Shown here in pieces: positions 1-6,972 of a DNA stretch of 47,569 bases; the stretch's first letter is position 1, and each line of letters opens with the position of its first letter. The notes beneath the pieces are model-generated. The model made no database searches, had not been told where the DNA came from, and saw only the letters and a program-made list of their open reading frames with translations. The position numbers and the translations under genes were made by a program. Location of the stretch: IMG/VR virus record IMGVR_UViG_3300025928_000013, positions 1-47,569 of that record; one strand, 5' to 3'. Origin of the DNA: a virus.

Positions 1-101
1 CATTCCGCATGCTCGCCACTCCCAAACACGCAGGCCTCGCAGCACTGGGCCGGATCCGGCCTGTAAGGGTTTGAGCGGGGTCCGTCGCGATCGGTGGTCA
101 T
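1..101 (-). CDS. Small Cys-rich protein, N-terminal fragment (cut by window edge)
   Basis: An ATG at 101-99 overlaps the TGA of the preceding gene (ATGA) and opens a frame that stays open to base 1, giving 33 residues beginning MTTDRDGPRSNPYRPD. The visible part contains a CCEAC cluster followed by VFGSGEHAE, which looks like the first half of a small zinc-binding protein. The rest lies outside the window. It is the third gene downstream of the terminase in a translationally coupled string. I cannot assign a function. Confidence 0.55.
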   Translation of the reverse strand, partial: MTTDRDGPRSNPYRPDPAQCCEACVFGSGEHAE

Positions 102-430
102 TTGAATGGCTCCAGGTAAAATGCTGGCTCCAGAAACTCGACCTCAAAGTGGACGCAGTCCTGGTTGTCACAGCACATCCGCCGCGAGGGGGCATGTTCC
201 GCCCCATCGAGGTAGCGCATGGTGTGCCCGCAGCGACACCGCCAGTAGCCCTCGATCCACATCATCCCGTTGCTTTCGCATGGATCGTCTACCGGGATAA
301 CCATTCCTGGAACGGGCGGGTGCGTTTCGAGGTGCTTAGCAACAGCAGCCTCTTGTTCCGAACGTGTCCTCGCCAGCAATGGCATGATCGAATCCTTCCA
401 GAACTCAATGAATATCGGGTTAATCTTCAT
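98..430 (-). CDS. Small zinc-ribbon-like protein downstream of terminase
   Basis: This 110-residue protein starts with MKINPIFIEFWKDSIMPLL. The start is set by an 11-base overlap with the terminase stop and an AAAGGAG ribosome-binding site seven to eight bases upstream. The C-terminal half holds CRCG and then CCDNQDC, a spacing consistent with one zinc-binding site, and several acidic and aromatic residues follow. Small zinc proteins are common between terminase and portal genes, but no particular role is proven. A longer version reading back into the terminase gene was discarded because that stretch is antisense-like shadow. Confidence 0.7.
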   Translation of the reverse strand: MKINPIFIEFWKDSIMPLLARTRSEQEAAVAKHLETHPPVPGMVIPVDDPCESNGMMWIEGYWRCRCGHTMRYLDGAEHAPSRRMCCDNQDCVHFEVEFLEPAFYLEPFK

Positions 431-2105
431 CTTCGTCTCCTTTGCGGCCATACTTCGTCGGCTTGGCGAGATGCTGGTTCGCCAGCGAATCGCGGAACAC
501 AAACGCGCGGCGTGCATACGGCAGGCCTTCGATGCACAACGCCAAACCAAAGACGTCATCATCATGTCCGACGCCCTCTTCCCTGCCGTTGGGCTTGCGC
601 ACAAACCGGCGCAACTGGTCGATGGTTTCGGGATCATGCACGCCGATCGAGCCGTCCCGCAGGGCGCCGTCGAGTTTCGAAATCAGCACCGGCCGGAACA
701 CCGTGTTGGTATCGTGGCCGAGCTCCTGCAGCAGCGCCGGCCGGCGATCGCTGGGGTCGCGTTGCTTCGAGTAGATGAGCTCCGATGGATAGCTGAGCTC
801 GAGCAGCTTTCCGATGACCGCCTTTCCCACCGCCTTCGCCTCCGGACACTGGAATGCCCAGTTGTAGAATTTGCCGAGGTGGAACAAACGCTGCGCCCAT
901 GGGTGCGGTTCGTAGCGTTCCTTCAGCTTGGCCATTTCCTCACCGGTGTCGCAATCCATCACGGTGGCCGAGCCGTAATCCGGATCCGAGCCGCCGGCGC
1001 CTTTTTCCTTCGCTAACGGATCCACGCCCTCGGCGTGATCGGATCCGATGATGTAGTGGCCGCCCTTCCGCGGCTGCTTGTAGATGACGAGCTCGCCGCG
1101 GCCGTCCTCGGACTGGCGAAATTGAATCCGCTGCTCAATCCCCAGGTCGACGAGCTCGAGGCGGCCGCGGGGCGCATCGGCAACGATGGGGAGGCGCGCA
1201 ACGGCTGCCATGTCAAAGATGGTGCGCCCAGTCGCCTGGAACGCCTCCTCGGAATTACCGGGGTGCTCCTGGCGGAAGCGCTCGACCTTGCCCTCGCAGG
1301 CCGTCTCGATCATCCACCGCCGCCACACGATTTGCGGGACGGTCAGGTTGTACTTCTGCAGCTCCTCCAACTCATCGCGCATGAGCTTGAAGCCGGCCGG
1401 CACAACCATCACGTTTTCCGGGTGCTCCCAGTAGGCGAAAAAGACGGCCGCCCAACCACTGGCGCGCCGCGGATCCGACGCCTGCTTCCACAGATCGTAG
1501 AAGGGGCCACCGACGCCATTTGCGGTGGTTTCGACAATGACGCCAGAGTCGAGGGTGTGCGGAACGCGCTGCATCAACCCCGTCATCAGGGTCGACATGT
1601 CCCTGTAGAACGCTGCCTCCGAGAGCTGCACCCAGTTGAAAGGTGCGCTTCGGCCGATCTCTGCGTTGTTCGCGGTGCCCACCAGGATGGATGAGCCGTT
1701 ACGCCAGCGCAGGTGCCGTTCGGTGTCTTTCTCGAGTTCCGGAAGGAGCAGTGCGGCACCGAATTCCGAGCCGTACGGGTTGGCCAGGTACGACCGGATG
1801 TACTGCTCGTAATACTCGAAGACCAGGCCGGCGTGCAGATCGGTGTCAGCCAGCACTAGGGCGCGCCGGCCGGGGAAGAACGGAACCCTGCGGAACACCT
1901 CGGTGGCCGTCGAGGATGACATCCACACCTGCGCCGCTTTCAGCACCACCTGGCGCACCGGAACCCGAGCGAGTTCCTGCTTCCGGATCGAGCGGTTGAG
2001 TTTCTGGCCGGCGCACGAGTTCCGGTACTGAACGGGTACACCCTCTTTGTTTTTGATTTCCAGGTGGCTGCAGAACTTCGCGTGATCGTTGAAGCCGCGG
2101 ATCAT
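420..2105 (-). CDS. Terminase large subunit (TerL), packaging ATPase and nuclease
   Basis: This is the motor that pumps phage DNA into the prohead and cuts it. The 561-residue product has a Walker A-like segment at about residues 57-66 (KAAQVWMSSST), a Walker B-like segment near 158-167 (NWVQLSEAAF), the coupling motif TTANG near 193-197 followed by GGPFYDLW, and an RNase H-type nuclease half with GSDHAEGVD and a downstream PDYGSATVMD acidic stretch. The ATG at 2105 lies just after the stop of the upstream small gene; the open frame continues upstream, but that part reads as shadow of other genes. It follows the small terminase and sigma-factor genes in one leftward operon. Confidence 0.93.
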   Translation of the reverse strand: MIRGFNDHAKFCSHLEIKNKEGVPVQYRNSCAGQKLNRSIRKQELARVPVRQVVLKAAQVWMSSSTATEVFRRVPFFPGRRALVLADTDLHAGLVFEYYEQYIRSYLANPYGSEFGAALLLPELEKDTERHLRWRNGSSILVGTANNAEIGRSAPFNWVQLSEAAFYRDMSTLMTGLMQRVPHTLDSGVIVETTANGVGGPFYDLWKQASDPRRASGWAAVFFAYWEHPENVMVVPAGFKLMRDELEELQKYNLTVPQIVWRRWMIETACEGKVERFRQEHPGNSEEAFQATGRTIFDMAAVARLPIVADAPRGRLELVDLGIEQRIQFRQSEDGRGELVIYKQPRKGGHYIIGSDHAEGVDPLAKEKGAGGSDPDYGSATVMDCDTGEEMAKLKERYEPHPWAQRLFHLGKFYNWAFQCPEAKAVGKAVIGKLLELSYPSELIYSKQRDPSDRRPALLQELGHDTNTVFRPVLISKLDGALRDGSIGVHDPETIDQLRRFVRKPNGREEGVGHDDDVFGLALCIEGLPYARRAFVFRDSLANQHLAKPTKYGRKGDEDED

Positions 2106-2125
2106 GGCGCCCGCCTCGGCCTGGT

Positions 2126-2380
2126 TCAGCGTGGCGGGCACTTCGCCTCGGCTATTTTCCGCATGGCGCGCTGGATCCAGAACATCCGATTCTCGCCAGA
2201 CACCGACACCGTAGCAGCTGCGAACGTTTCGAGCACCGCGCGCGCCGTGAAGGGGTCCGTCAGGGTTCCAATGCGAAGCGTTATATCGCCCGTCACCGGG
2301 TACCATTCGCCCACCAGCCTGTCGCCATCCATCAGGCGAGCTGCGTCGACACCGTCCGCGTCGGTCCACTTCAGACTCAT
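2126..2380 (-). CDS. Conserved-looking small protein between sigma factor and TerL
   Basis: The gene encodes 84 residues (MSLKWTDADGVDAARLMDGD...). Its ATG shares an ATGA with the sigma-factor stop at 2377-2380, so translation is probably coupled. The N-terminal half is beta-rich (GEWYPVTGDITLRIGTL) and the C-terminal half is helical and basic. No domain is recognised. Its position directly upstream of TerL suggests a packaging or late-regulation accessory, which is inference. Confidence 0.72.
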   Translation of the reverse strand: MSLKWTDADGVDAARLMDGDRLVGEWYPVTGDITLRIGTLTDPFTARAVLETFAAATVSVSGENRMFWIQRAMRKIAEAKCPPR

Positions 2381-2955
2381 GCGACCAGACCCCCACATCG
2401 CTGTGCCAGCATCGTTAAAGCCTCGCGGTGGATTTGCGACAAACGCGCCGGTCCAACCTCCACCAGGTCGGACAATGCTTCAAGGGTCATCGAGCCGCCG
2501 TAGACACACAGGATCACAGCCGCGTGGCGCGCGGGCAGCCTCTGGACGATCGGCCAGACCTCCCGTAGCTGGTTCGTCGCAGCCACGGCCTCCGGAGAGG
2601 GCGCCCTATCGTGCAGCCACTCTTCCGGCGCCGGATCATCAACGTAATACGCGCCACGCCTGTCGAGGAAAAACGTGTCTGATAGCGACTCATGCTCGTG
2701 CTCGCGATACTCCCGCCGGCGAATCGCATCCCAGCAGGCGCCGCGCACCCGCCGCACCGCGTAGGAGCGGAACGAAACCCCGCGGCGCCGATCGAACCTC
2801 TGCGCGGCGTGCAACAGGGCGAGCTCCGCGGGTCCAAGCAGATCGTCTTTCCTGAACCATGTCGGCAGCTTCTTCGCTACTTCCCAGGCGATATCATGCG
2901 CCCACGCCAGGTGTTCCATGGCCAGTTGGTTACGTGCCTTGTGGGTTTTCGCCAT
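2377..2955 (-). CDS. Phage-encoded sigma-70 family factor, sigma-28-like
   Basis: The 192-residue protein has a sigma region 2 core at residues 37-80 (DDLLGPAELALLHAAQRFD, then GVSFRSYAVRRVRGACWDAIRR), the pattern of FliA/SigB-type factors. Near the C-terminus is a region 4 helix-turn-helix (LEALSDLVEVGPARLSQIHR). Region 3 is short, and the middle (about 90-135) is an acidic/proline insert. It should direct host RNA polymerase to a phage promoter class, most simply late genes. It overlaps the small terminase gene by 26 bases and the next gene by four, so it is co-expressed with packaging. ATG at 2955 chosen because it gives a complete region 2. Confidence 0.85.
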   Translation of the reverse strand: MAKTHKARNQLAMEHLAWAHDIAWEVAKKLPTWFRKDDLLGPAELALLHAAQRFDRRRGVSFRSYAVRRVRGACWDAIRRREYREHEHESLSDTFFLDRRGAYYVDDPAPEEWLHDRAPSPEAVAATNQLREVWPIVQRLPARHAAVILCVYGGSMTLEALSDLVEVGPARLSQIHREALTMLAQRCGGLVA

Positions 2956-3391
2956 TGCTCAGCTCTTGATAGAGGGCAAGTAAGTCGACCATCTCGCCCG
3001 CGAATTTCAGGCCCACGGCGCCGCTGTGGTCCACCTGGTGTCTTTCTCTGTATTTACTGGGCTTCGCGCCGCGCAGCAGGAACTGCAGCAGGGAGTCGGA
3101 GTACTCGCGCACGGTCACAGGGACCAGCCCGCCCGTCTTACGGTCCTTCATCAACGAGATACGACCCTGGAAGACCACCGGTTTGTCGACCCCGTGCACG
3201 GCTCGACGAACGGCTTCATCCTCGAGTACTTCGATCGCTTCCTCTTTGCAGGCGAGGAAAGCGGCCTTGTAATCCGGATCCTCATGTAGCCGGCGGTAGT
3301 GGATCGAGCGGTGGATCTGTGCCGCGGCGGCCGCCATCGTGACGCTGCCGGTATTCCTATACGCTTGTAAAAATACGCTCGCTCGATTCAT
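2930..3391 (-). CDS. Probable terminase small subunit (TerS)
   Basis: The 153-residue protein starts MNRASVFLQAYRNTGSVT, followed by AAAAAQIHRSIHYRRLHEDPDY, a helix-turn-helix of the kind seen in small terminases. The KYRER motif typical of this family appears near the end (FLLRGAKPSKYRER). TerS recognises the packaging site and loads TerL. It sits upstream of sigma and TerL as expected. An in-frame GTG at 3448 would add 19 residues and overlap the upstream gene; the ATG at 3391 is preferred because the extra residues look non-conserved. Neither start has a strong ribosome-binding site. Confidence 0.75.
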   Translation of the reverse strand: MNRASVFLQAYRNTGSVTMAAAAAQIHRSIHYRRLHEDPDYKAAFLACKEEAIEVLEDEAVRRAVHGVDKPVVFQGRISLMKDRKTGGLVPVTVREYSDSLLQFLLRGAKPSKYRERHQVDHSGAVGLKFAGEMVDLLALYQELSNGENPQGT

Positions 3392-3438
3392 TGGCGATAC
3401 TCGCTGTGTCCGCCAATTTGTGGACAGTCTGACATCAG

Positions 3439-3621
3439 CTATGCACACTTGCGTAACGCATCCGCGTACATCTGCTCTAGAGCGGAGGCGTAACGCCTGA
3501 CCAGCGGAGCATCCCGCAGCTCCGCTGAAGCAACCAGGTCCACCAGGAGAGTGTTGAACAGCTTCTCCTGTGCGTTCCTGGGATCAATGGGTACAAGGGC
3601 CGCTGCCCTTGCTCGTTTCAC
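3439..3621 (-). CDS. Small helical protein, paralogue of the gene at 8369-8563
   Basis: The 60-residue product contains a core (VPIDPRNAQEKLFNTLLVDL ... DAPLVRRYASALEQMYADAL) that matches the protein at 8369-8563 on the other strand at 32 of 49 aligned positions, counted by eye. It starts with GTG in a GTGA overlap with the previous gene, so it is translationally coupled. The fold is predicted helical with no membrane segment or metal motif. Function is unknown. The duplicated and conserved core argues that it is a real protein. Confidence 0.78.
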   Translation of the reverse strand: MKRARAAALVPIDPRNAQEKLFNTLLVDLVASAELRDAPLVRRYASALEQMYADALRKCA

Positions 3622-3875
3622 ACCACAGGCGCAGCCGGCGGCTTCAACTGCGTGATCAGATCCGCAACCGTGGTCTGCAAGACCTGCAGCGCGGCGACCT
3701 CCGCAGCATTCGCGGTCACTTCGAGAGCCTGATCTCCGGTGACTACGGACTTGGCTGCGTCCACCTTGGCCTGCAGGGCATCGGCAGCTCCCTGGTCGTT
3801 GGTGGTCTGGTTGTGCGCGTTGACGCGCGCTGTTTCGGATTGCTCTACGGCCGCAATGGCATCGCCCAGTGTCAT
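3618..3875 (-). CDS. Alanine-rich helical protein, unknown function
   Basis: The 85-residue product (MTLGDAIAAVEQSETARVNAHN...) is an Ala/Val/Gln-rich amphipathic helix ending PPAAPVV. It could be a small coiled-coil structural or regulatory protein. It is coupled to the next gene by GTGA and lies 18 bases after the membrane protein upstream, with a purine-rich ribosome-binding site (AAAAAGGAAT) before its ATG. No known family recognised. Confidence 0.65.
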   Translation of the reverse strand: MTLGDAIAAVEQSETARVNAHNQTTNDQGAADALQAKVDAAKSVVTGDQALEVTANAAEVAALQVLQTTVADLITQLKPPAAPVV

Positions 3876-3893
3876 ACGTTTATTCCTTTTTTG

Positions 3894-4124
3894 TTATTGG
3901 CGGAACGATTCCGCCTCGCTCATCTCGCGCTTGTTTTCCAGTCGACTGACGCGCTGCGCCAGGTTCTCGTGGCGTTCCCTGCAGACTTCGGATCCGGCGT
4001 ATCGTTTGTCCATTTCGACGAACAAACGCGCCTGGAACGCATCGAGCAGCAGCCGCGTGTAAAGCCCAAAGGCTGCCCCTGTCAGTGCGAGCGCGGCACA
4101 GATCGCGCCCACATCCCACTTCAC
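3894..4124 (-). CDS. Small membrane-anchored coiled-coil protein
   Basis: The 76-residue product has one N-terminal membrane helix (about residues 5-28, VGAICAALALTGAAFGLYT) followed by a charged helix containing ENLAQRVSRLENKREMSEAES, a probable coiled coil. It starts with GTG in a GTGA overlap with the KTSC-domain gene. Architecture fits a lysis accessory (spanin- or holin-like) or a small anchored inner-membrane protein. The sequence alone does not separate these. Confidence 0.7.
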   Translation of the reverse strand: MKWDVGAICAALALTGAAFGLYTRLLLDAFQARLFVEMDKRYAGSEVCRERHENLAQRVSRLENKREMSEAESFRQ

Positions 4125-4333
4125 GAGAGCCTCTGAAACTTATGCAGCCCGCGGATATGCTGCGCCAGGTACCCGCCAGGGGAGTCGGATGCCATCAGCG
4201 CAGCATGTTTCGCGGCCGGCACGCCGAAATATTCGTACACCGATCCGCCCTTGAATTGGACGTGCATTTTCTGGCTCGCCGGATCATAACCGACTTCCTG
4301 CACGTTCGAACTCTTCACCGGCTTGCGGTCCAT
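4121..4333 (-). CDS. KTSC-domain protein
   Basis: The 70-residue protein is a whole KTSC-type domain: VKSSNVQEVGYDP, then VQFKGGSVYEYFGVP, then ASDSPGGYLAQHIRG. These small domains are frequent in phages and mobile elements, often as single-domain proteins or fused to lysyl-tRNA synthetase-like enzymes. Their molecular role is not established. It follows the Gam-like gene directly and overlaps the next gene by four bases. Confidence 0.82.
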   Translation of the reverse strand: MDRKPVKSSNVQEVGYDPASQKMHVQFKGGSVYEYFGVPAAKHAALMASDSPGGYLAQHIRGLHKFQRLS

Positions 4334-4846
4334 TTACGCGGCCTCCGTCATCGGAAGGTCCAGGTCGAGGAAGAATTTGCCGGTGTCGTCCAGCTTCAGA
4401 CCGATCTTCCGCAACTGATCAGGCTTCAAGGAACGCTTGAGCTTTACCTTGTCGAGGCAGGGCAACTGGCGCAGCAGGAAACGCCGGCGGTAGAACTTCA
4501 TTACCGTTTCGGTCACCCGCTCCCACGTCCATTTGTCATCGATGGGAACTAACGCTGGATTGGTGGCGTACCGCATGCCGATCGTGCAGCCGCCCATCCT
4601 GCAGGAGACGGTTTTCCCCGTGGAGTTCCCGGACAGGGTCTTTCGATAGTAGGCCTCGATCTGGCGTTCGAGGAGGGCAATTTTCTCGCTTTCGCGATCG
4701 ATCGCCGGCGCGTGTTTGATGGCTATCTTGCTGATTTCAAGGTCACGATCGGCGGCCAAAGAGGCCAATTGGAGGGTAGACTTCTGGAGGAAGCGGATCG
4801 CGTGCTCGCAGTCGGCCGGTTTCCAGGTTTCCGCGGCTAGTTCCAC
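4334..4846 (-). CDS. Mu Gam-like host-nuclease inhibitor
   Basis: The approximately 170-residue product matches the Phage_Mu_Gam layout. A long N-terminal helical hairpin (residues about 15-85, including IKHAPAIDRESEKIALLERQ) is followed by a compact C-terminal domain with GKTVSCRMGGCTIGMRYATNPAL, WERVTETVMKFYRRRFL, LDKVKLKRSL and a final GKFFLDLDLP. Gam binds linear double-stranded DNA ends and blocks RecBCD/Ku-type processing. The GTG at 4846 gives a normal family length; the frame is open upstream to 4993, but those 49 residues overlap the divergent promoter region and look unlike the family. It is divergent from the LuxR-type gene. Confidence 0.7.
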   Translation of the reverse strand: MELAAETWKPADCEHAIRFLQKSTLQLASLAADRDLEISKIAIKHAPAIDRESEKIALLERQIEAYYRKTLSGNSTGKTVSCRMGGCTIGMRYATNPALVPIDDKWTWERVTETVMKFYRRRFLLRQLPCLDKVKLKRSLKPDQLRKIGLKLDDTGKFFLDLDLPMTEAA

Positions 4847-4865
4847 GTCTGAAGCATGCTCTTTA

Positions 4866-4874
4866 CGTGGATAA
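4866..4874 (-). promoter_or_regulatory. DnaA-box-like 9-mer upstream of the Gam-like gene
   Basis: On the minus strand this reads TTATCCACG, one base from the consensus TTATNCACA. It lies in the roughly 100-base divergent region between the Gam-like and LuxR-like genes. It is a single site, so it may be chance, but the phage encodes a DnaA domain-IV-like DNA binder (7950-8249). The same divergent stretch holds no convincing -35/-10 pair. Confidence 0.25.
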
Positions 4875-4949
4875 GTTCTCAATACTGTCTTTCGAAGCCG
4901 AGATTCCCTGTACACTTGATGCAGTGAAGTTACGGCGGTCCAACCAACT

Positions 4950-5219
4950 GTGCAACATGTTTCCGTCCTGTTCCTCGGCGCGGGAATCCCCAAGCACTTC
5001 TTGAGGCTGGCCGCGCATGAGCAGCGCGTGTTGCAGTTGCTTGCCTACAGCAACAAAGAGATTGCCGCAAGACTTCTTGTGACCGAGGGAACCGTCAAGG
5101 CTTACGTATCGGCCATGCTCAGTCAGTTGGGTACCGCCAATCGCACCGAACTAGCCCTGTGGGCCGCGGAGCACCGGGAGTGCCTGCTCCCTGATACGTG
5201 GATCGAGGTGGAAGCCTGA
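4950..5219 (+). CDS. Single-domain LuxR/GerE-type DNA-binding regulator
   Basis: The 89-residue protein is essentially one LuxR_C helix-turn-helix: residues 22-70 read AHEQRVLQLLAYSNKEIAAR, LLVTEGTVKAYVSAMLSQLG and TANRTELALWA. No receiver or ligand-binding domain is attached, so activity may be set by expression level or oligomerisation. It starts with GTG at 4950, and its TGA overlaps the ATG of the next gene. It is divergent from the Gam-like gene and is the best candidate for a lysis-lysogeny or early/late switch regulator here, which is inference from context. Confidence 0.78.
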   Translation: MQHVSVLFLGAGIPKHFLRLAAHEQRVLQLLAYSNKEIAARLLVTEGTVKAYVSAMLSQLGTANRTELALWAAEHRECLLPDTWIEVEA

Positions 5220-5617
5220 TGGCCGCAGCACTTATTCCCCTTGCCCTGCCGATCGCGAGCGAGATTATCACCCTGATCACCGGGTTGGTACACTCTCACG
5301 CCCCCGCGGCCGAGGCGCAGCTCGCCGGCGGCACCGGCCCGGTGAAATTCACCCAGGTTTTTCAGGCTGTGATGACGCAGTTACAGGCAGCCGCGGCCGC
5401 CGGACAAATTGCCGGCGTGCTGCCCTCTGATGAAGCCGTGAAGGTGGTAATCCAGGCCGTGGTGACGTCCATGAAGCTGCAGGGGCAGCTCGACTCGAGC
5501 ACGCCGGCGCCGGCGCCCCTGGCCTCACGCACCGCAACTGGAGCTATTACCGCGCCGGAAGCTAACAACGTCGTCCGTTTGTCGAAGGGGCAGACGATGC
5601 TCGTACAGGTGGTTTGA
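5219..5617 (+). CDS. Small hydrophobic protein, possible holin-like
   Basis: The ATG at 5219 overlaps the regulator's stop (TGATG), fixing the start. The 132-residue product has an N-terminal hydrophobic helix (MAAALIPLALPIASEIITLI), a GTGPVKFTQVFQAVMTQL helix, and a Pro/Ala/Thr-rich tail. The one-helix plus GxGxxKF segment is reminiscent of LL-H-type phage holins, but the match is loose. Its last 93 bases overlap antisense with the predicted minus-strand gene at 5525-5722, so one of the two 3' ends may be wrong. Confidence 0.6.
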   Translation: MAAALIPLALPIASEIITLITGLVHSHAPAAEAQLAGGTGPVKFTQVFQAVMTQLQAAAAAGQIAGVLPSDEAVKVVIQAVVTSMKLQGQLDSSTPAPAPLASRTATGAITAPEANNVVRLSKGQTMLVQVV

Positions 5618-5722
5618 CCACCACCAGGCGAGCCAGGCGAAGCCCAGCACTACCCCGAATCCTATGATCGCGCCGGCGAGAGCTTTAGCCAGCAGCCATG
5701 GTTTTCTCAGCGCTCTTGGCAC
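5525..5722 (-). CDS. Small single-span membrane protein
   Basis: The 65-residue product has one strong membrane helix (AKALAGAIIGFGVVLGFAWL, then AWWW) with basic residues on both flanks. It overlaps the upstream gene end by 38 bases on the same strand, and its own 3' part overlaps a plus-strand gene. The clear transmembrane helix supports it as real; the C-terminal 30 residues are less certain. A lysis-related or inner-membrane accessory role is possible. Confidence 0.5.
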   Translation of the reverse strand: MPRALRKPWLLAKALAGAIIGFGVVLGFAWLAWWWSNHLYEHRLPLRQTDDVVSFRRGNSSSCGA

Positions 5723-6068
5723 GGTAGAGAGCCTGCAATAAGTCGACCCGCTCGCCAGCTCTTAGCTGCGCTTCCTTGGCCATCTGGAGCTCTTTGTTGA
5801 GTTCCTCTGCCGTCATCAACAGCACCGCATCGATCGGCCGCGGCGGCGCCGTAGCGGCTGTGTGCAGGGTGTGAATTAAGTCTGCGACCGGCTTCGGCGT
5901 TTTGCCCGCGGTTGGTTGCGGCGCCGTACGGTCACCCGCGCCGGCAGTTTTAGCCGCGTTGTATTTTGCCCACCTGGCTTTTGTCGCGAGCGAAATTCGT
6001 CTGCGGCCGGCCGCGGACATCTTTCGTTTTGGTGTCTGCTGGGGATCGATAGCAGATGCGTTTCTCAT
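5685..6068 (-). CDS. Basic-N-terminus protein with RRISLATKARWAK motif
   Basis: The 127-residue product begins MRNASAIDPQQTPKRKMSAA and continues GRRRISLATKARWAKY, a short basic motif that recurs in small phage and plasmid proteins. It is followed by a Pro/Thr linker and a C-terminal helix (AEELNKELQMAKEAQLRAGE). The basic end could bind DNA. A similar basic motif (RRRTEIAKKAAKARWSK) ends the protein at 14146-14337. Function is unknown. Confidence 0.65.
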   Translation of the reverse strand: MRNASAIDPQQTPKRKMSAAGRRRISLATKARWAKYNAAKTAGAGDRTAPQPTAGKTPKPVADLIHTLHTAATAPPRPIDAVLLMTAEELNKELQMAKEAQLRAGERVDLLQALYRAKSAEKTMAAG

Positions 6069-6240
6069 CCCTGGATTTTACTACTTTGAGAGAGACTGAC
6101 TCGCCGTACTGAGACAAGATGCGATCGCCCACTGAATATTTGGCGTAGAAACTCGACAGGCTTTCGGCCACGTTCCAGACTCTGTACCAGCGATCGAGGG
6201 CGCGCTGTGTGGCCTGGAATAGCTCCTCTTCAGGTTCCAA
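5950..6240 (-). CDS. Small hypothetical protein, TTG start, overlaps neighbours
   Basis: The frame gives 96 residues from a TTG that overlaps the last codons of the Acb2-like gene: MEPEEELFQATQRALDRWYR, then YSVGDRILSQYGESVSLKVV, which looks like a helix followed by a small beta domain. The last 119 bases overlap the next gene in another frame, so the C-terminus is doubtful. It is kept because it fills the gap between two supported genes, but it is weaker than its neighbours. Confidence 0.42.
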   Translation of the reverse strand: MEPEEELFQATQRALDRWYRVWNVAESLSSFYAKYSVGDRILSQYGESVSLKVVKSRDEKRICYRSPADTKTKDVRGRPQTNFARDKSQVGKIQRG

Positions 6241-6466
6241 TGTTGGGGTTCGGCTCGTGAATCGCGATCGAGGCGTTCGCCATCGCGACGGCTATCTGCA
6301 GGTGGGTTATAGCCAGAGACTTTTCTCTCGACTCGGGACAAATGTCGTTTATGGTGTGGGCAAAATCGCGGGCGTTTGAGCGGATCGTCTCGTATTTGTG
6401 CGGTTGCGAGCCGTGCGGGGCGTGGTACGAGAAGATCTGATCCAAATCGTCATTCGACATTGGCAT
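6230..6466 (-). CDS. Acb2-like protein (anti-CBASS cyclic-nucleotide sponge family)
   Basis: The 78-residue product is a single helical-hairpin domain: residues 10-25 QIFSYHAPHGSQPHKY, then IRSNARDFAHTINDICPESR, EKSLAITHLQIAV and MANASIAIHEPN. This IF.YH.P...Q..KY / EKSLAIT / ANASIA pattern is, as I remember it, that of the Acb2/Tad1 hairpin family. Characterised members sequester the cyclic oligonucleotides that activate CBASS and related defences. The aromatic and lysine residues near the N-terminus correspond to the region used for ligand binding in known Acb2. It lies in the small-gene cassette between membrane protein genes. Family assignment is good; activity is inferred. Confidence 0.78.
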   Translation of the reverse strand: MPMSNDDLDQIFSYHAPHGSQPHKYETIRSNARDFAHTINDICPESREKSLAITHLQIAVAMANASIAIHEPNPNIGT

Positions 6467-6478
6467 CTTGCGATTTTA

Positions 6479-6694
6479 TCATCGGCAGCCGTCCAGCAGC
6501 TTCTTTGTGCTCTCGAGACTGGAGTCAATCGCCTGCTGGCGGCCGCGCACGCTCTCGACCTGGCCGGCAATACGGTCCCACTCGCCATTCATCCGGGCCC
6601 AGTCCTTCTGGTGCGCCTGTTCCGCCGTCATATAGCCCCATAGCCACGCCGATGCGGCCAGCATCAGAACCTCAATGACCCGCTGAATTTTCAT
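6479..6694 (-). CDS. Small membrane protein with coiled coil
   Basis: The 71-residue product has an N-terminal membrane helix (VIEVLMLAASAWLWGYMTAE) followed by a charged helix (DRIAGQVESVRGRQQAIDSS LESTKKLL) that is probably a coiled coil. It could act as an inner-membrane spanin or holin partner, by architecture only. It overlaps the upstream gene by 23 bases and ends 13 bases before the Acb2-like gene. Confidence 0.68.
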   Translation of the reverse strand: MKIQRVIEVLMLAASAWLWGYMTAEQAHQKDWARMNGEWDRIAGQVESVRGRQQAIDSSLESTKKLLDGCR

Positions 6695-6962
6695 CGCCCG
6701 GGTACCATGGTCGCTTGAGTGGGAACACCCTGCTCAGCCTTGCCAGGAGTGCGGTGGTGGTCCGGTGCTGCCATTCTGACAGAGCCACGCTCGCCTGATG
6801 AATCAGGTGCACCAGCTGCGTGGCGTGCAGGAAGATTTCAATCTCCCGGCCTTGCGTGTCGAGGAAGACCAACTTGAAACAGTGGAGAGTTGTTTCGTCT
6901 GTGATCTCCACTCTGATACTCGGCGCCGGCGCCGGGGCCTGTGCGGACTGTTCTGGTGTCAT
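6672..6962 (-). CDS. Hypothetical protein with beta-rich core
   Basis: The 96-residue product has an Ala/Pro-rich start (SAQAPAPAPS), a beta-rich core (IRVEITDETTLHCFKLVFLD, GREIEIFLHATQLVHLIHQ) and a basic tail. It resembles small phage proteins that bind a partner or DNA, but I recognise no family. It sits ten bases after the gene at 6973-7206. Confidence 0.65.
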   Translation of the reverse strand: MTPEQSAQAPAPAPSIRVEITDETTLHCFKLVFLDTQGREIEIFLHATQLVHLIHQASVALSEWQHRTTTALLARLSRVFPLKRPWYPGDENSAGH

Positions 6963-6972
6963 GACAGGTACC

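Noticed and set aside
270-1016. Long plus-strand frame over the terminase 3' end
   Set aside because: Shadow of the terminase gene; the composition is that of antisense GC-rich codons.
2106-2396. Upstream extension of the terminase gene
   Set aside because: It lies inside a coupled small gene (2126-2380) in another frame, and the extension reads as Arg/Gly-rich shadow.
4896-4924. LexA-box-like CTG...CAG near the Gam-like gene
   Set aside because: The spacing is 11 instead of 10 bases, so it does not meet the usual SOS box.
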